From JALUUH01 sp964636675 (lineage in GTDB: Bacteria; Pseudomonadota; Gammaproteobacteria; S012-40), in the NCBI GenBank assembly GCA_964636675.1, contig CAZWUO010000039.1:1-22399 (forward strand): 22,399 nt of DNA, written 5' to 3'. How positions within the stretch are numbered: the stretch's first letter is position 1; each line of letters opens with the position of its first letter. Below the pieces are notes generated by a model. It was not told where the DNA came from and made no database searches. It saw only the letters and a program-made list of their open reading frames with translations. This document shows positions 1-7,199 of this stretch, piece by piece. The position numbers were made by a program, and so were the translations under genes.

Positions 1-219
1 CCTTATTACACGCCCTATTCCTTCCATGACTTCGTTGAAATTCCTTGCAATAGACTGGCTATTACGCGTCATTTCGCCTCGTCATGAAAGGAATATCACG
101 TACACTAAAAACCTAAATCTATAACGCCACGGGTATATCATCATTGCGGTTTTTGCACCATCAATGGCATTTTCTAATTTAAACGACTTTTCTTCAAAAT
201 TTCTAACATCATCTTTCAT
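1..219 (-). pseudogene. Probable chemoreceptor/PAS-domain gene remnant, broken, runs off left edge
   Basis: On the minus strand an ATG at 219 follows a good Shine-Dalgarno (GAGGAAG, 220-240). It opens a 45-codon frame whose first ~27 residues, including LENAIDGAKTAMM, look like the start of a PAS domain in a chemoreceptor. The next residues are unlike PAS and end at an in-frame TGA (82-84). The same frame then stays open to the window edge and encodes MTRNSQSIARNFNEVMEG, which looks like chemoreceptor helical sequence. I infer a degraded gene: good start, scrambled PAS core, in-frame stop. It lies 64 nt downstream of the HPt/pseudo-receiver gene on the same strand and may once have been its operon partner. 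It could instead be a short real peptide followed by a separate gene. The family call is by eye only. Confidence 0.35.
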
Positions 220-283
220 CGTTTTCTTCCTCGATTCATCCATCTATCGTGATGCATAGATCACTGTTGTATCTGAAAAAGCG

Positions 284-1075
284 TTAGCGATTTCTAATAA
301 TTTCTTCTACAGCAAGGACCAAATTAGGAATTAGCGCTTTATCCTTTAGTAACACATAATCTGGTTTAGCATCCTTTAAAAACTTTGATTTTTCAGCGGA
401 AGTAAGGGTAATTATTTTGATGTCTTTATTCATTGTTTCTGATGTACGCAAAGCGCTTGTTAAAGCGATACCATTGAGACCTTTCAATGACTGTCCCATT
501 ATTACAAAATCATATTTTTCTTTTAGCAAGCGTTGCAATGCGGTCAAGCCATCTTCAACATATACGAGCTTCACAGGAAATTCTGCCAAACCCTTTGCGC
601 ACAAATCTAAAATAAGATGCGAAGACTCAACAACTATTCCAAAAATATTATTCTTGGTTGAGGCGTTGCGTAATATAAGCAAATCATCTTCGATCGCAGA
701 AAAATCAGGATTAGGGTTTATTGTCGCTTCTATAGAAACTCGATTTACAAGATCGATATGTTTTAGATAGATATCAATTAAGGTATTCTCGATTCCCGAG
801 AAATTACTGCCTATTTCATTCAGTAAATCTTCTAAATGATGGCAGATTGAAGTAATGACACTAAAACCATAAGTACCACCACTGCCTTTTAGACTATGCA
901 CTTTACGAAATAAATCTTCAAATATTTCATTAGGATTGCCAGTAGAGGCCAATTCAAGAATGAGACTTTCTATTTCGTCAGCCCGTTCGGGTAGCTCATT
1001 TAAATAACTTTCTTTGAGCTGTTGCAGAACCTGATTAACATCGCCCATCCCTATTTTTTCGGCAGTACTTTTCAT
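284..1075 (-). CDS. HPt protein fused to a degenerate receiver domain
   Basis: This 263-residue protein has an HPt domain at about residues 10-115, with phospho-His H60 in the motif HSLKGSGGTYGF. A receiver-like domain follows at about 144-263. The position of the receiver phospho-acceptor Asp is Gly194 (context VIMGQSLKGLNG), and the N-terminal acidic pair is reduced to Glu-Ser (residues 150-151). The Thr/Ser switch region (ITLTSAE) and a Lys near the C-terminus remain. The receiver therefore should not accept phosphate, while the HPt His looks intact. Role, by inference: a cytoplasmic phosphotransfer or adaptor protein in a multistep phosphorelay, with the pseudo-receiver as a docking or dimerisation surface. 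It lies downstream of the CheY-like gene on the same strand, separated by an 11-bp tandem repeat. Domain identities are clear; the signal input is unknown. Confidence 0.85.
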   Translation of the reverse strand: MKSTAEKIGMGDVNQVLQQLKESYLNELPERADEIESLILELASTGNPNEIFEDLFRKVHSLKGSGGTYGFSVITSICHHLEDLLNEIGSNFSGIENTLIDIYLKHIDLVNRVSIEATINPNPDFSAIEDDLLILRNASTKNNIFGIVVESSHLILDLCAKGLAEFPVKLVYVEDGLTALQRLLKEKYDFVIMGQSLKGLNGIALTSALRTSETMNKDIKIITLTSAEKSKFLKDAKPDYVLLKDKALIPNLVLAVEEIIRNR

Positions 1076-1106
1076 AGACTGGGCACATAAACCATTATAA
1101 TACTAT

Positions 1107-1172
1107 GTGATATCCAAGTGATATCCAAGTGATATCCAAGTGATATCCAAGTGATATCCAAGTGATATGCAA
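1107..1172. repeat. 11-bp tandem repeat, six copies
   Basis: Five perfect head-to-tail copies of GTGATATCCAA (1107-1161) are followed by a sixth copy with one mismatch, GTGATATGCAA (1162-1172). Each copy contains the palindrome GATATC. The array fills most of the 101-bp space between the stop of the CheY-like gene (1177) and the start of the HPt/pseudo-receiver gene (1075). The 11-bp period is close to one DNA helical turn. No spacers are present, so it is not a CRISPR array. Confidence 0.95.
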
Positions 1173-1176
1173 CGAC

Positions 1177-1599
1177 TCAAGCAACATTTTTTTGCCAACA
1201 GGTTTTTATCTGTCCCGCAAGCGCCATCGGATCAAAAGGCTTGGCTATTACTTCAATGGCACCTAATTCTTTCAACTCCTTGACTTCATGCGGCTGAACT
1301 TTGGCGGTCATGAAAATAGCCGGGGTATGCGCGAAACCATCAATTTTTCTAAGCTCGCGCAATGTTGTTGGCCCGTCTAATCCAGGCATCATCACGTCTA
1401 ATAGAAATAAGTCTGGCGCAAACTCTGTTACCACCTCTAATGCTACCGTTCCAGACTCACACAACATCAATTCAAACCCGCCAACCGATTCTAAAGCCAA
1501 CTGGGCAACGGTTCTAATATCATTTTCATCTTCAACCAGAAGAATCTTACTTAAGTTCTGTGTACCCAATTGCCTAATTCCTTGAGTTTCCTCATGCAT
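1177..1599 (-). CDS. Single-domain CheY-like response regulator
   Basis: This is a 140-residue stand-alone receiver with a ~17-residue N-terminal extension. The acidic pocket is E23-D24, the phospho-acceptor is D68 (LFLLDVMMPGLDG), the switch Thr is T98 (FMTAK) and the conserved Lys is K120 (IAKPF). All residues needed for phosphorylation are present and there is no output domain. It should therefore act by protein-protein contact or as a phosphorelay intermediate in the cytoplasm. It is the first gene of a minus-strand pair with the HPt/pseudo-receiver gene and is divergent from the diguanylate cyclase gene across a 435-bp region. A 7-bp-arm inverted repeat sits ~20 bp upstream of its start. 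A role in chemotaxis proper is not shown, since no cheA or cheW is visible. Confidence 0.9.
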   Translation of the reverse strand: MHEETQGIRQLGTQNLSKILLVEDENDIRTVAQLALESVGGFELMLCESGTVALEVVTEFAPDLFLLDVMMPGLDGPTTLRELRKIDGFAHTPAIFMTAKVQPHEVKELKELGAIEVIAKPFDPMALAGQIKTCWQKNVA

Positions 1600-2034
1600 A
1601 ACAGTGGATTATCTAATAATGCTATTAATCCGCTAATAGCGCTTTAATCAAGTAAATATCTCGGCATTCGAAATAAATTTTTGAATTTTTTTTGCGTGTC
1701 ATTAATATGAGATCCAGAATTATGAGGGAAAACCTAGTATTTATATGGGTCTATAAGGATACCCAAAAACCGCGCTAAGTAATTAATACTCGGAGTATTT
1801 ATTGCTTACATTGGGCTAGGAAATAAAAACCTAGCTCGATTTCTCGTCACCGACTATCACGTCGTTAAAGAATTCTATTTCCTTGCTGTAAATAGGTAAT
1901 ATCTTACTTCTAAAGATTATATTTGCGTAGTCGAAAACGCTTATATCGATTAGGTCACTCAATCATTGAATAAAACAAACTAATTAACGGGTACAAAAAA
2001 TGCGAGCTGAATTGTTATTGTCTATGGGCACTAT
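1600..2034. promoter_or_regulatory. Divergent intergenic region with several palindromes
   Basis: This 435-bp AT-rich region separates the CheY-like gene (minus) from the diguanylate cyclase gene (plus). I see three small dyads: gctatta/taatagc (arms 1621-1627 and 1634-1640), a 15-bp palindrome aatactc-g-gagtatt (1785-1799), and gctagg/cctagc (1815-1820 and 1830-1835). They are operator candidates or small RNA hairpins. I cannot assign convincing -35/-10 pairs. Near the right end, an ATG at 2000 opens a 30-codon frame that ends at 2092, two bases before a possible downstream start at 2095. Confidence 0.4.
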
Positions 2035-3771
2035 ATGCAATCCGGTAGATACGGCCTGGCCCAGAAATGTATCTATCACTCATTGTCAATAACGATGAAT
2101 GCTCCAGACACAGATTTTCATCTCCAGCTCGCCATCCTAAAGAAAGAGTATATATCGAGCTTAGATCCCCATTACAAATTCATCAATCAATTATGGGAAT
2201 CCAGGATTATCGAATCGAAAAATCACGATTTACTGAATCAGTTACTTTTTGACTTTCATAAGTTAGCTGGCTCTGGAGCAACCTTTGGGTTTAATGAAAT
2301 AACCGAAATTTCAAGAGCACTAGAGCATCTCTGCCAGCAAATAATACACCTTAACAGAAATATTTCTGCAAATGACGCCGCTAAATTTCGCAAACTTCTC
2401 GATACTTTAAAATACATCATTGATAACTCATCAAACAAAAATAATAAAAACACGCCAAAAATAAACACCTTATTACGAACTGAACCCAATGATATTACCG
2501 ATGAAATCGGGGTTTTAATTTATGTGCTTGATAATAGCGAATCGATAGAAAATGAAACACAGGAAAAACTTCATTCTTTTGGATATCATATAAAAAACTT
2601 TCTAACGATAGATAACTTAGTTACCGCGATAAGTGCTAAAGCACCTAACATCGTCATTTTAGATAACGAGTTTTCCAATAGAAATTTTCTCCAGCGTATT
2701 TTATCGCTGCAAAAAAACAATGAATACAAGATAATATTATTATCACCTGATAACAATTTTTCTAGGCGACTCAATGCCGTTAGATTAGGATTTTGTGATT
2801 TCTTAGTCAAGCCATTCGATGTGTTTTCACTCGTTGAAAAATTAGATTTGCACATCTCTACGAAAGATGACAACAATTATCGAATTCTAATCGTAGATGA
2901 CTCTGAAGAGTTGTCGCGCTTTTATTCCATTGTCTTGCAACAACACGGAATGCAAACCAGAATTGTTAATGACCCGTTATTATTAACCCGAATACTCGGC
3001 GAGTTTCATCCTGAGCTAATTTTGATGGATTTGTATATGCCAGACTGTACAGGCATAGAATTAGCAAAAATAATCCGTCAACAACCATCATATATCAGTA
3101 TACCCATCGTTTTCTTGTCTTCTGAGACCAATCTCAATACGCAACTCGACGCTATGAGCGTTGGCGGAGATGATTTTTTAACTAAGCCAATTGATTCCAA
3201 GCATCTCGTGTCATCCATATCTATTCGCGCACAACGCCATCGTTATTTACGCTCATTTATGGTACGAGACAGTCTCACAGGCTTATACAATCACACCAGA
3301 ATCAAAGAATTACTCGAACAAGAATTAGAACGTGCAAAAAGGAATAAACTTTCACTCGTTTTTGCAATGATAGATATCGATTATTTTAAGAGTGTAAATG
3401 ACACCTACGGACATCCTACAGGAGACAAGGTTATAAAAAACCTAGCCCGATTATTACAGCTCAATCTGCGAAAAACTGACATTATTGGCCGTTATGGAGG
3501 GGAGGAATTTGCAGTCATTTTGCTTGATTCAAATATTAAAAATGCGGTTAAGACCATAAAAAAAATTCGCAACCTGCAAGAAAAAATAATTCATCAATAC
3601 GAAAATACTAAATTCAACGTCACGTTTAGCTGTGGAGTCAGCTGCTATCCAGATTTCACGGACACGTACACAATATGTAACGAGGCAGATAAAGCATTGT
3701 ATCATGCAAAAAACAATGGAAAAAACAGTATCGTCTCCAATGAAGATGGTATGTATTTAAAAACGAATTAA
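2035..3771 (+). CDS. Diguanylate cyclase: HPt, two receivers, GGDEF
   Basis: This 578-residue protein has four modules: HPt (about 30-135, phospho-His H75 in HKLAGSGATFGF), a first receiver (about 158-275, Asp D210, Lys K259), a second receiver (about 282-400, pocket DD 288-289, Asp D332, Lys K384), and a GGDEF domain (about 405-570). The active-site motif is GGEEF (488-492), a competent variant, and RxxD (R479-D482) at the usual spacing upstream forms the inhibitory c-di-GMP site. It should make c-di-GMP from two GTP under phosphorelay control in the cytoplasm. HPt and receivers in one chain suggest that phosphate can enter or leave by either route. The start is uncertain: 2035 has only a weak GGG upstream, and an internal ATG at 2095 lies just before the HPt domain. 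It is followed 77 bp later by the hybrid kinase gene, its likely partner. Confidence 0.92.
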   Translation: MQSGRYGLAQKCIYHSLSITMNAPDTDFHLQLAILKKEYISSLDPHYKFINQLWESRIIESKNHDLLNQLLFDFHKLAGSGATFGFNEITEISRALEHLCQQIIHLNRNISANDAAKFRKLLDTLKYIIDNSSNKNNKNTPKINTLLRTEPNDITDEIGVLIYVLDNSESIENETQEKLHSFGYHIKNFLTIDNLVTAISAKAPNIVILDNEFSNRNFLQRILSLQKNNEYKIILLSPDNNFSRRLNAVRLGFCDFLVKPFDVFSLVEKLDLHISTKDDNNYRILIVDDSEELSRFYSIVLQQHGMQTRIVNDPLLLTRILGEFHPELILMDLYMPDCTGIELAKIIRQQPSYISIPIVFLSSETNLNTQLDAMSVGGDDFLTKPIDSKHLVSSISIRAQRHRYLRSFMVRDSLTGLYNHTRIKELLEQELERAKRNKLSLVFAMIDIDYFKSVNDTYGHPTGDKVIKNLARLLQLNLRKTDIIGRYGGEEFAVILLDSNIKNAVKTIKKIRNLQEKIIHQYENTKFNVTFSCGVSCYPDFTDTYTICNEADKALYHAKNNGKNSIVSNEDGMYLKTN

Positions 3772-3782
3772 AAGCTAAATAA

Positions 3783-3803
3783 ATATCCGAAATTGACGGA
3801 TAT
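3783..3803 (+). other. Hairpin between cyclase and hybrid kinase genes
   Basis: A perfect 7-bp inverted repeat, atatccg / cggatat, has a 7-base loop. It starts 12 bases after the cyclase stop and ends 45 bases before the kinase start. No clear T-tract follows, so it may be an operator or mRNA stem rather than a terminator. Confidence 0.4.
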
Positions 3804-3848
3804 AGCATAATTTCACACGTATAACCAATACTTGATAGGATAGATCGA

Positions 3849-5974
3849 ATGGATGCTAGTAAAATTAAAGTTTTATTGATTGAAGATGACGAAGTACATG
3901 CCGATCTAATACGGCTTGTATTTAGCAATCATGATGAATATCAAATTTCAGTGGCCAACTCACTCAGTACTGCAAAAGCTCATCTCAGCACATCGACTCC
4001 TGATATTGTTTTAACCGATTACTTGTTACCCGATGGCAATGGTACGGAAATCTTAACTTCAACCACTCAAGACCTAGCTTATCCCGTCATTATTATGACC
4101 GGGTTTGGGGATGAGCAAATGGCGGTAGATGTTATGAAGGCAGGTGCATTAGACTATGTAATAAAATCCAGAGATGCCTTAGTCTCTCTGCCGCGAACCA
4201 TCGACAGAATTTTACGCGAATGGAAACTTTTAGTGAGCCGAAAAAAAGCTGAGAGAGCATTACAAGCCAGTGAAAAAAAATTTCGAGGACTGTTTGATAA
4301 TGCGCTAGATATGATTTTAATAACGAATAAAAATTTTGAAATTATGGATTCAAATCAGCAATATTTAGATTGTTTATCCTATTCTGAGAATGAGCAAATA
4401 GGTTTTTCATTTCTAGACTTTATCGATCCTGATTATTTATTGGCAACTAAATCTGCTTTCCTGGAACTCACCAGAGGAGCAAAACTCACCAGCCTTGAAA
4501 CTGTTTTTCTTAGCAGAAATGATAAAAAAATTGACGTTGAAATTAGCGCGGCACCCTATTTCGAAAATAATGAGCTGATTTCTATACAGATAATTTGCCG
4601 AGATATCCGCGATAGAAAACAGCAACAAAAAGAAAAAAACTGGCTAGAACAGCAACTCCAGCAAACTCAAAAATTGCAAGCAATAGGCCAGCTCACTGGC
4701 GGTATCGCACACGATTTTAATAATATTCTCGCTTCTATAATGGGGTATTCCAATCTTGCCCTAGAGAGATTTGCATCCAACGAAAATCGAAAACTGACCA
4801 GTTATTTACAGGAAATTTCCCAAGCAGGCGAAAGAGCACGGCAACTCATACAGCAAATGCTTACCTTTAGTCGTGAGGGACAATGCACACCTCAAGCGCT
4901 CGATCTCACTCCACTAGTGGATGAGGTTTTAGGCATGATAACACCCATTATTCCATCCAGTGTTGAAGTGAAACTCAATGTTATCGGTGATATTCCAAAA
5001 GTCAGTGCTGATCCTGTGCAATTTCACCAGGTACTCACTAACATGTGTATCAACGCGCGTGACGCAATGCATGGTAAAGGCAAATTACTCATTAGCATGC
5101 GCAAAGTGAAAAACCTTAGAGAATCATGTAGCACATGTGGTCAAACCTTGCGTGATGGTTATATCGAGTTGGAGGTTAAAGACAACGGTGAAGGTATAAA
5201 ACCCGAAGTGCTGGAAAATATTTTCCAGCCTTTTTTCACCACAAAAGAAGTGGGGAGAGGCTCAGGAATGGGGTTAGCCATGGTACATGGAATCCTCCAC
5301 GACCATCATGGACATATCATTGTAAACACAGAGCTGGGCAAAGGCACCTCATTTCGTTTGTATTTCCCCCTCGTCTCTTCCATGCCGGAAACACTGGTAA
5401 ATTCACCGAACGTAGCGAGTAAGCAAAACCATAGCGATAAAATACGTGTTTTAGTGGNNNNNNNNNNNNNNNNNNNNNNNNNNNNNNNNNNNNNNNNNNN
5501 NNNNNNNNNNNNNNNNNNNNNNNNNNNNNNNNNNNNNNNNNNNNNNNNNNNNNNNNNTCACCGAACGTAGCGAGTAAGCAAAACCATAGCGATAAAATAC
5601 GTGTTTTAGTGGTCGATGACGAGAGTTCAGTAGGCGGTGTCATTAAAGAAATACTCAGTGATGGCTCCTTTGATATTACGGTCGAAACGGATAGCCAGTC
5701 TGCATTAGCATATTTTGCAAATAACCCTAATTCGATAGATGTTGTGGTCACCGATCAAATTATGCCAGGACTCACCGGGCTGGAACTCGCACAATACTTA
5801 CTTAAAGTAAGACCTGATCTTCCGATCGTAATGTGCACGGGATTTAGTGATAAACTCGATGAAAAAAGTGCTCTAGAAGCCGGATTTAAAAGCTATTTAG
5901 CCAAACCCATTGACCAAAACAAGCTTTTAAAAATAGTGCATGAATTAACGGCGAGTCGCAACAGCGTACATTAA
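3849..5974 (+). CDS. Hybrid histidine kinase (receiver-PAS-HisKA-HATPase-receiver), split by an N gap
   Basis: The protein starts with a receiver (1-120; Asp D57, Lys K106), then a PAS sensor (about 143-255), a HisKA dimerisation domain with phospho-His H288 in GGIAHDFNNIL, and a HATPase domain (N-box NMCINARDAM, G1 DNGEGI 446-450, F-box PFFTTKEVG, G2 GSGMGLAM). The frame breaks at 5458-5557 because 100 N were inserted between two copies of the same 55 bases (5403-5457 and 5558-5612). Dropping the Ns and one copy removes 155 bases and gives one continuous 656-residue protein ending in a second receiver (Asp D584, CTGF switch, Lys in LAKPI). No membrane segment is seen, so the sensor is cytoplasmic. 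A CxxC pair (C427, C430) lies between N-box and G1. The flanking cyclase and HPt genes are the likely relay partners. The break is an assembly artefact, not a mutation. Confidence 0.92.
5458..5557. other. Assembly gap (100 N) with duplicated 55-bp flanks
   Basis: Exactly 100 N lie between two identical 55-base copies at 5403-5457 and 5558-5612. The length and the exact duplication indicate two overlapping contig ends joined by a default gap. Collapsing the duplicate restores the hybrid kinase reading frame. Confidence 0.95.
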
Positions 5975-6007
5975 CATGGCTACTCTTCCAACAGGTGTAT
6001 ATTAATC

Positions 6008-6352
6008 ATGGAAAATCCACAAGACTTAGAGCAATCCTTAAATGCTCTGCAACAAAAATTCAAAGATAGCTTACCTAAACGCCTTGACGATATTTCTGTT
6101 CAGTGGAATAAGGTATTGACGTCCGCCGAAAATATTGTAGATAACATCGGTGAACTTCACCGATGTATACACAGTATCACTGGCTCCGCTGGAATATTTG
6201 GCGCTGATAAAGTTGGCAATGATGCACGCAATCTAGAGCTTGTAGTTAAAACCATAACCGAGCGCGACTCTTTGCCTAATCCAGAAGAGCAAACAAAAAT
6301 AAACCAGCTACTTGATACATTAATCGCAACCGGCACAACCTGGAATCCGTAA
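6008..6352 (+). CDS. Stand-alone HPt phosphotransfer protein
   Basis: This small 114-residue helical protein consists of one HPt domain. The phospho-His is H55 in HSITGSAGIFGADKV, with the usual following Gly-Ser-Ala-Gly turn. It starts 33 bases after the hybrid kinase stop on the same strand, so it is probably co-transcribed with it and can take phosphate from the kinase C-terminal receiver (D584). It could pass phosphate to the receivers of the upstream cyclase or to the stand-alone CheY-like protein; this routing is inference. It is the third HPt domain in the island. No other domain, signal peptide or membrane segment is visible. Confidence 0.88.
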   Translation: MENPQDLEQSLNALQQKFKDSLPKRLDDISVQWNKVLTSAENIVDNIGELHRCIHSITGSAGIFGADKVGNDARNLELVVKTITERDSLPNPEEQTKINQLLDTLIATGTTWNP

Positions 6353-6380
6353 GATCCTAGCAATTTTTGATCATGGCTTT

Positions 6381-6929
6381 CTAGGGCGTGTTTACAGCAA
6401 GCTTGGGAATAGCCCCCGAATTTTCAAGCGCTTCAATAAATCCAAATTTGCGCAAATCTTGTATGCGTTGGGGATACAAAATACCGTCTAGATGATCAAT
6501 TTCATGTTGCACAACTCGTGCATGAAAGTCTGCAGCAATAACACTGATTTTATTACCTGATTGATCATAAGCGGCAATCTTTATTTTTTTGAACCGAGGC
6601 ACCAAACCTTTCAATCCTGGAACACTCAAACATCCTTCCCAAGCGAAGATGACTTCCTCATCGATAATCTCTATTTCGGGATTAATGAATAAGGTTTGCG
6701 GAATTGGCTCTACATCAGGATAACGTGGGTTTGCATCGATCCCAAACAAGATGACTCTTGACAATACACCTATTTGCGGCGCCGCAATACCTGCACCCTG
6801 AGCAGCAATCATCGTATCTTGCATATCGTGAATAAGATTGGAGACCTGACTACCTTGCAAATCAATCACTGTAGTCGATATTTCATTCAACAGAGGAGTC
6901 CCCATTTTTAATATATCTCGTTGCGCCAT
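6381..6929 (-). CDS. def: Peptide deformylase
   Basis: This 182-residue metalloenzyme removes the N-formyl group from nascent proteins in the cytoplasm. All three family motifs are present: GAGIAAPQ (45-52), EGCLS with metal ligand C100, and QHEIDH with ligands H142 and H146 and catalytic E143. The length is normal for a type I deformylase. The start at 6929 follows a GGGAT Shine-Dalgarno about 7 bases upstream. It is not next to fmt here, the more usual partner of def, and it converges on the HPt gene 28 bases away. It may be one of several deformylase copies in the genome. Function is confident; whether this is the main or an accessory copy cannot be told. Confidence 0.95.
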   Translation of the reverse strand: MAQRDILKMGTPLLNEISTTVIDLQGSQVSNLIHDMQDTMIAAQGAGIAAPQIGVLSRVILFGIDANPRYPDVEPIPQTLFINPEIEIIDEEVIFAWEGCLSVPGLKGLVPRFKKIKIAAYDQSGNKISVIAADFHARVVQHEIDHLDGILYPQRIQDLRKFGFIEALENSGAIPKLAVNTP

Positions 6930-7084
6930 ATTTTTATCCCACTAAATTAATTACTGGAACCTTCTATTAAATCTTGCCAATAGAAGGATTTAGTTTATAT
7001 CTTTTTATCATGAGTTCTTCTACAATATCTTTCTAAGAAGTAACTTGCCATGACACGACTAACATGAAACCAATCGCATGAAAC

Positions 7085-7184
7085 NNNNNNNNNNNNNNNN
7101 NNNNNNNNNNNNNNNNNNNNNNNNNNNNNNNNNNNNNNNNNNNNNNNNNNNNNNNNNNNNNNNNNNNNNNNNNNNNNNNNNNNN
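7085..7184. other. Assembly gap (100 N) with duplicated 22-bp flanks
   Basis: Exactly 100 N sit between two identical 22-base copies at 7063-7084 and 7185-7206. As with the first gap, this points to unmerged overlapping contig ends. The true def-csiV spacer is probably 122 bases shorter than shown. Confidence 0.9.
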
Positions 7185-7199
7185 CATGAAACCAATCGC

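Noticed and set aside
1107..1172. CRISPR-like array
   Set aside because: The 11-bp units are directly joined with no spacers, and no cas gene is nearby.
5403..5612. Genuine 55-bp direct repeat or frameshifted kinase gene
   Set aside because: The exact copies end precisely at a run of 100 N and collapsing them restores the frame, so an assembly artefact explains both.
6353..6380. Bidirectional terminator between the HPt gene and def
   Set aside because: Only short cctag/ctagg arms with a long loop are present and no convincing stem plus T-tract.
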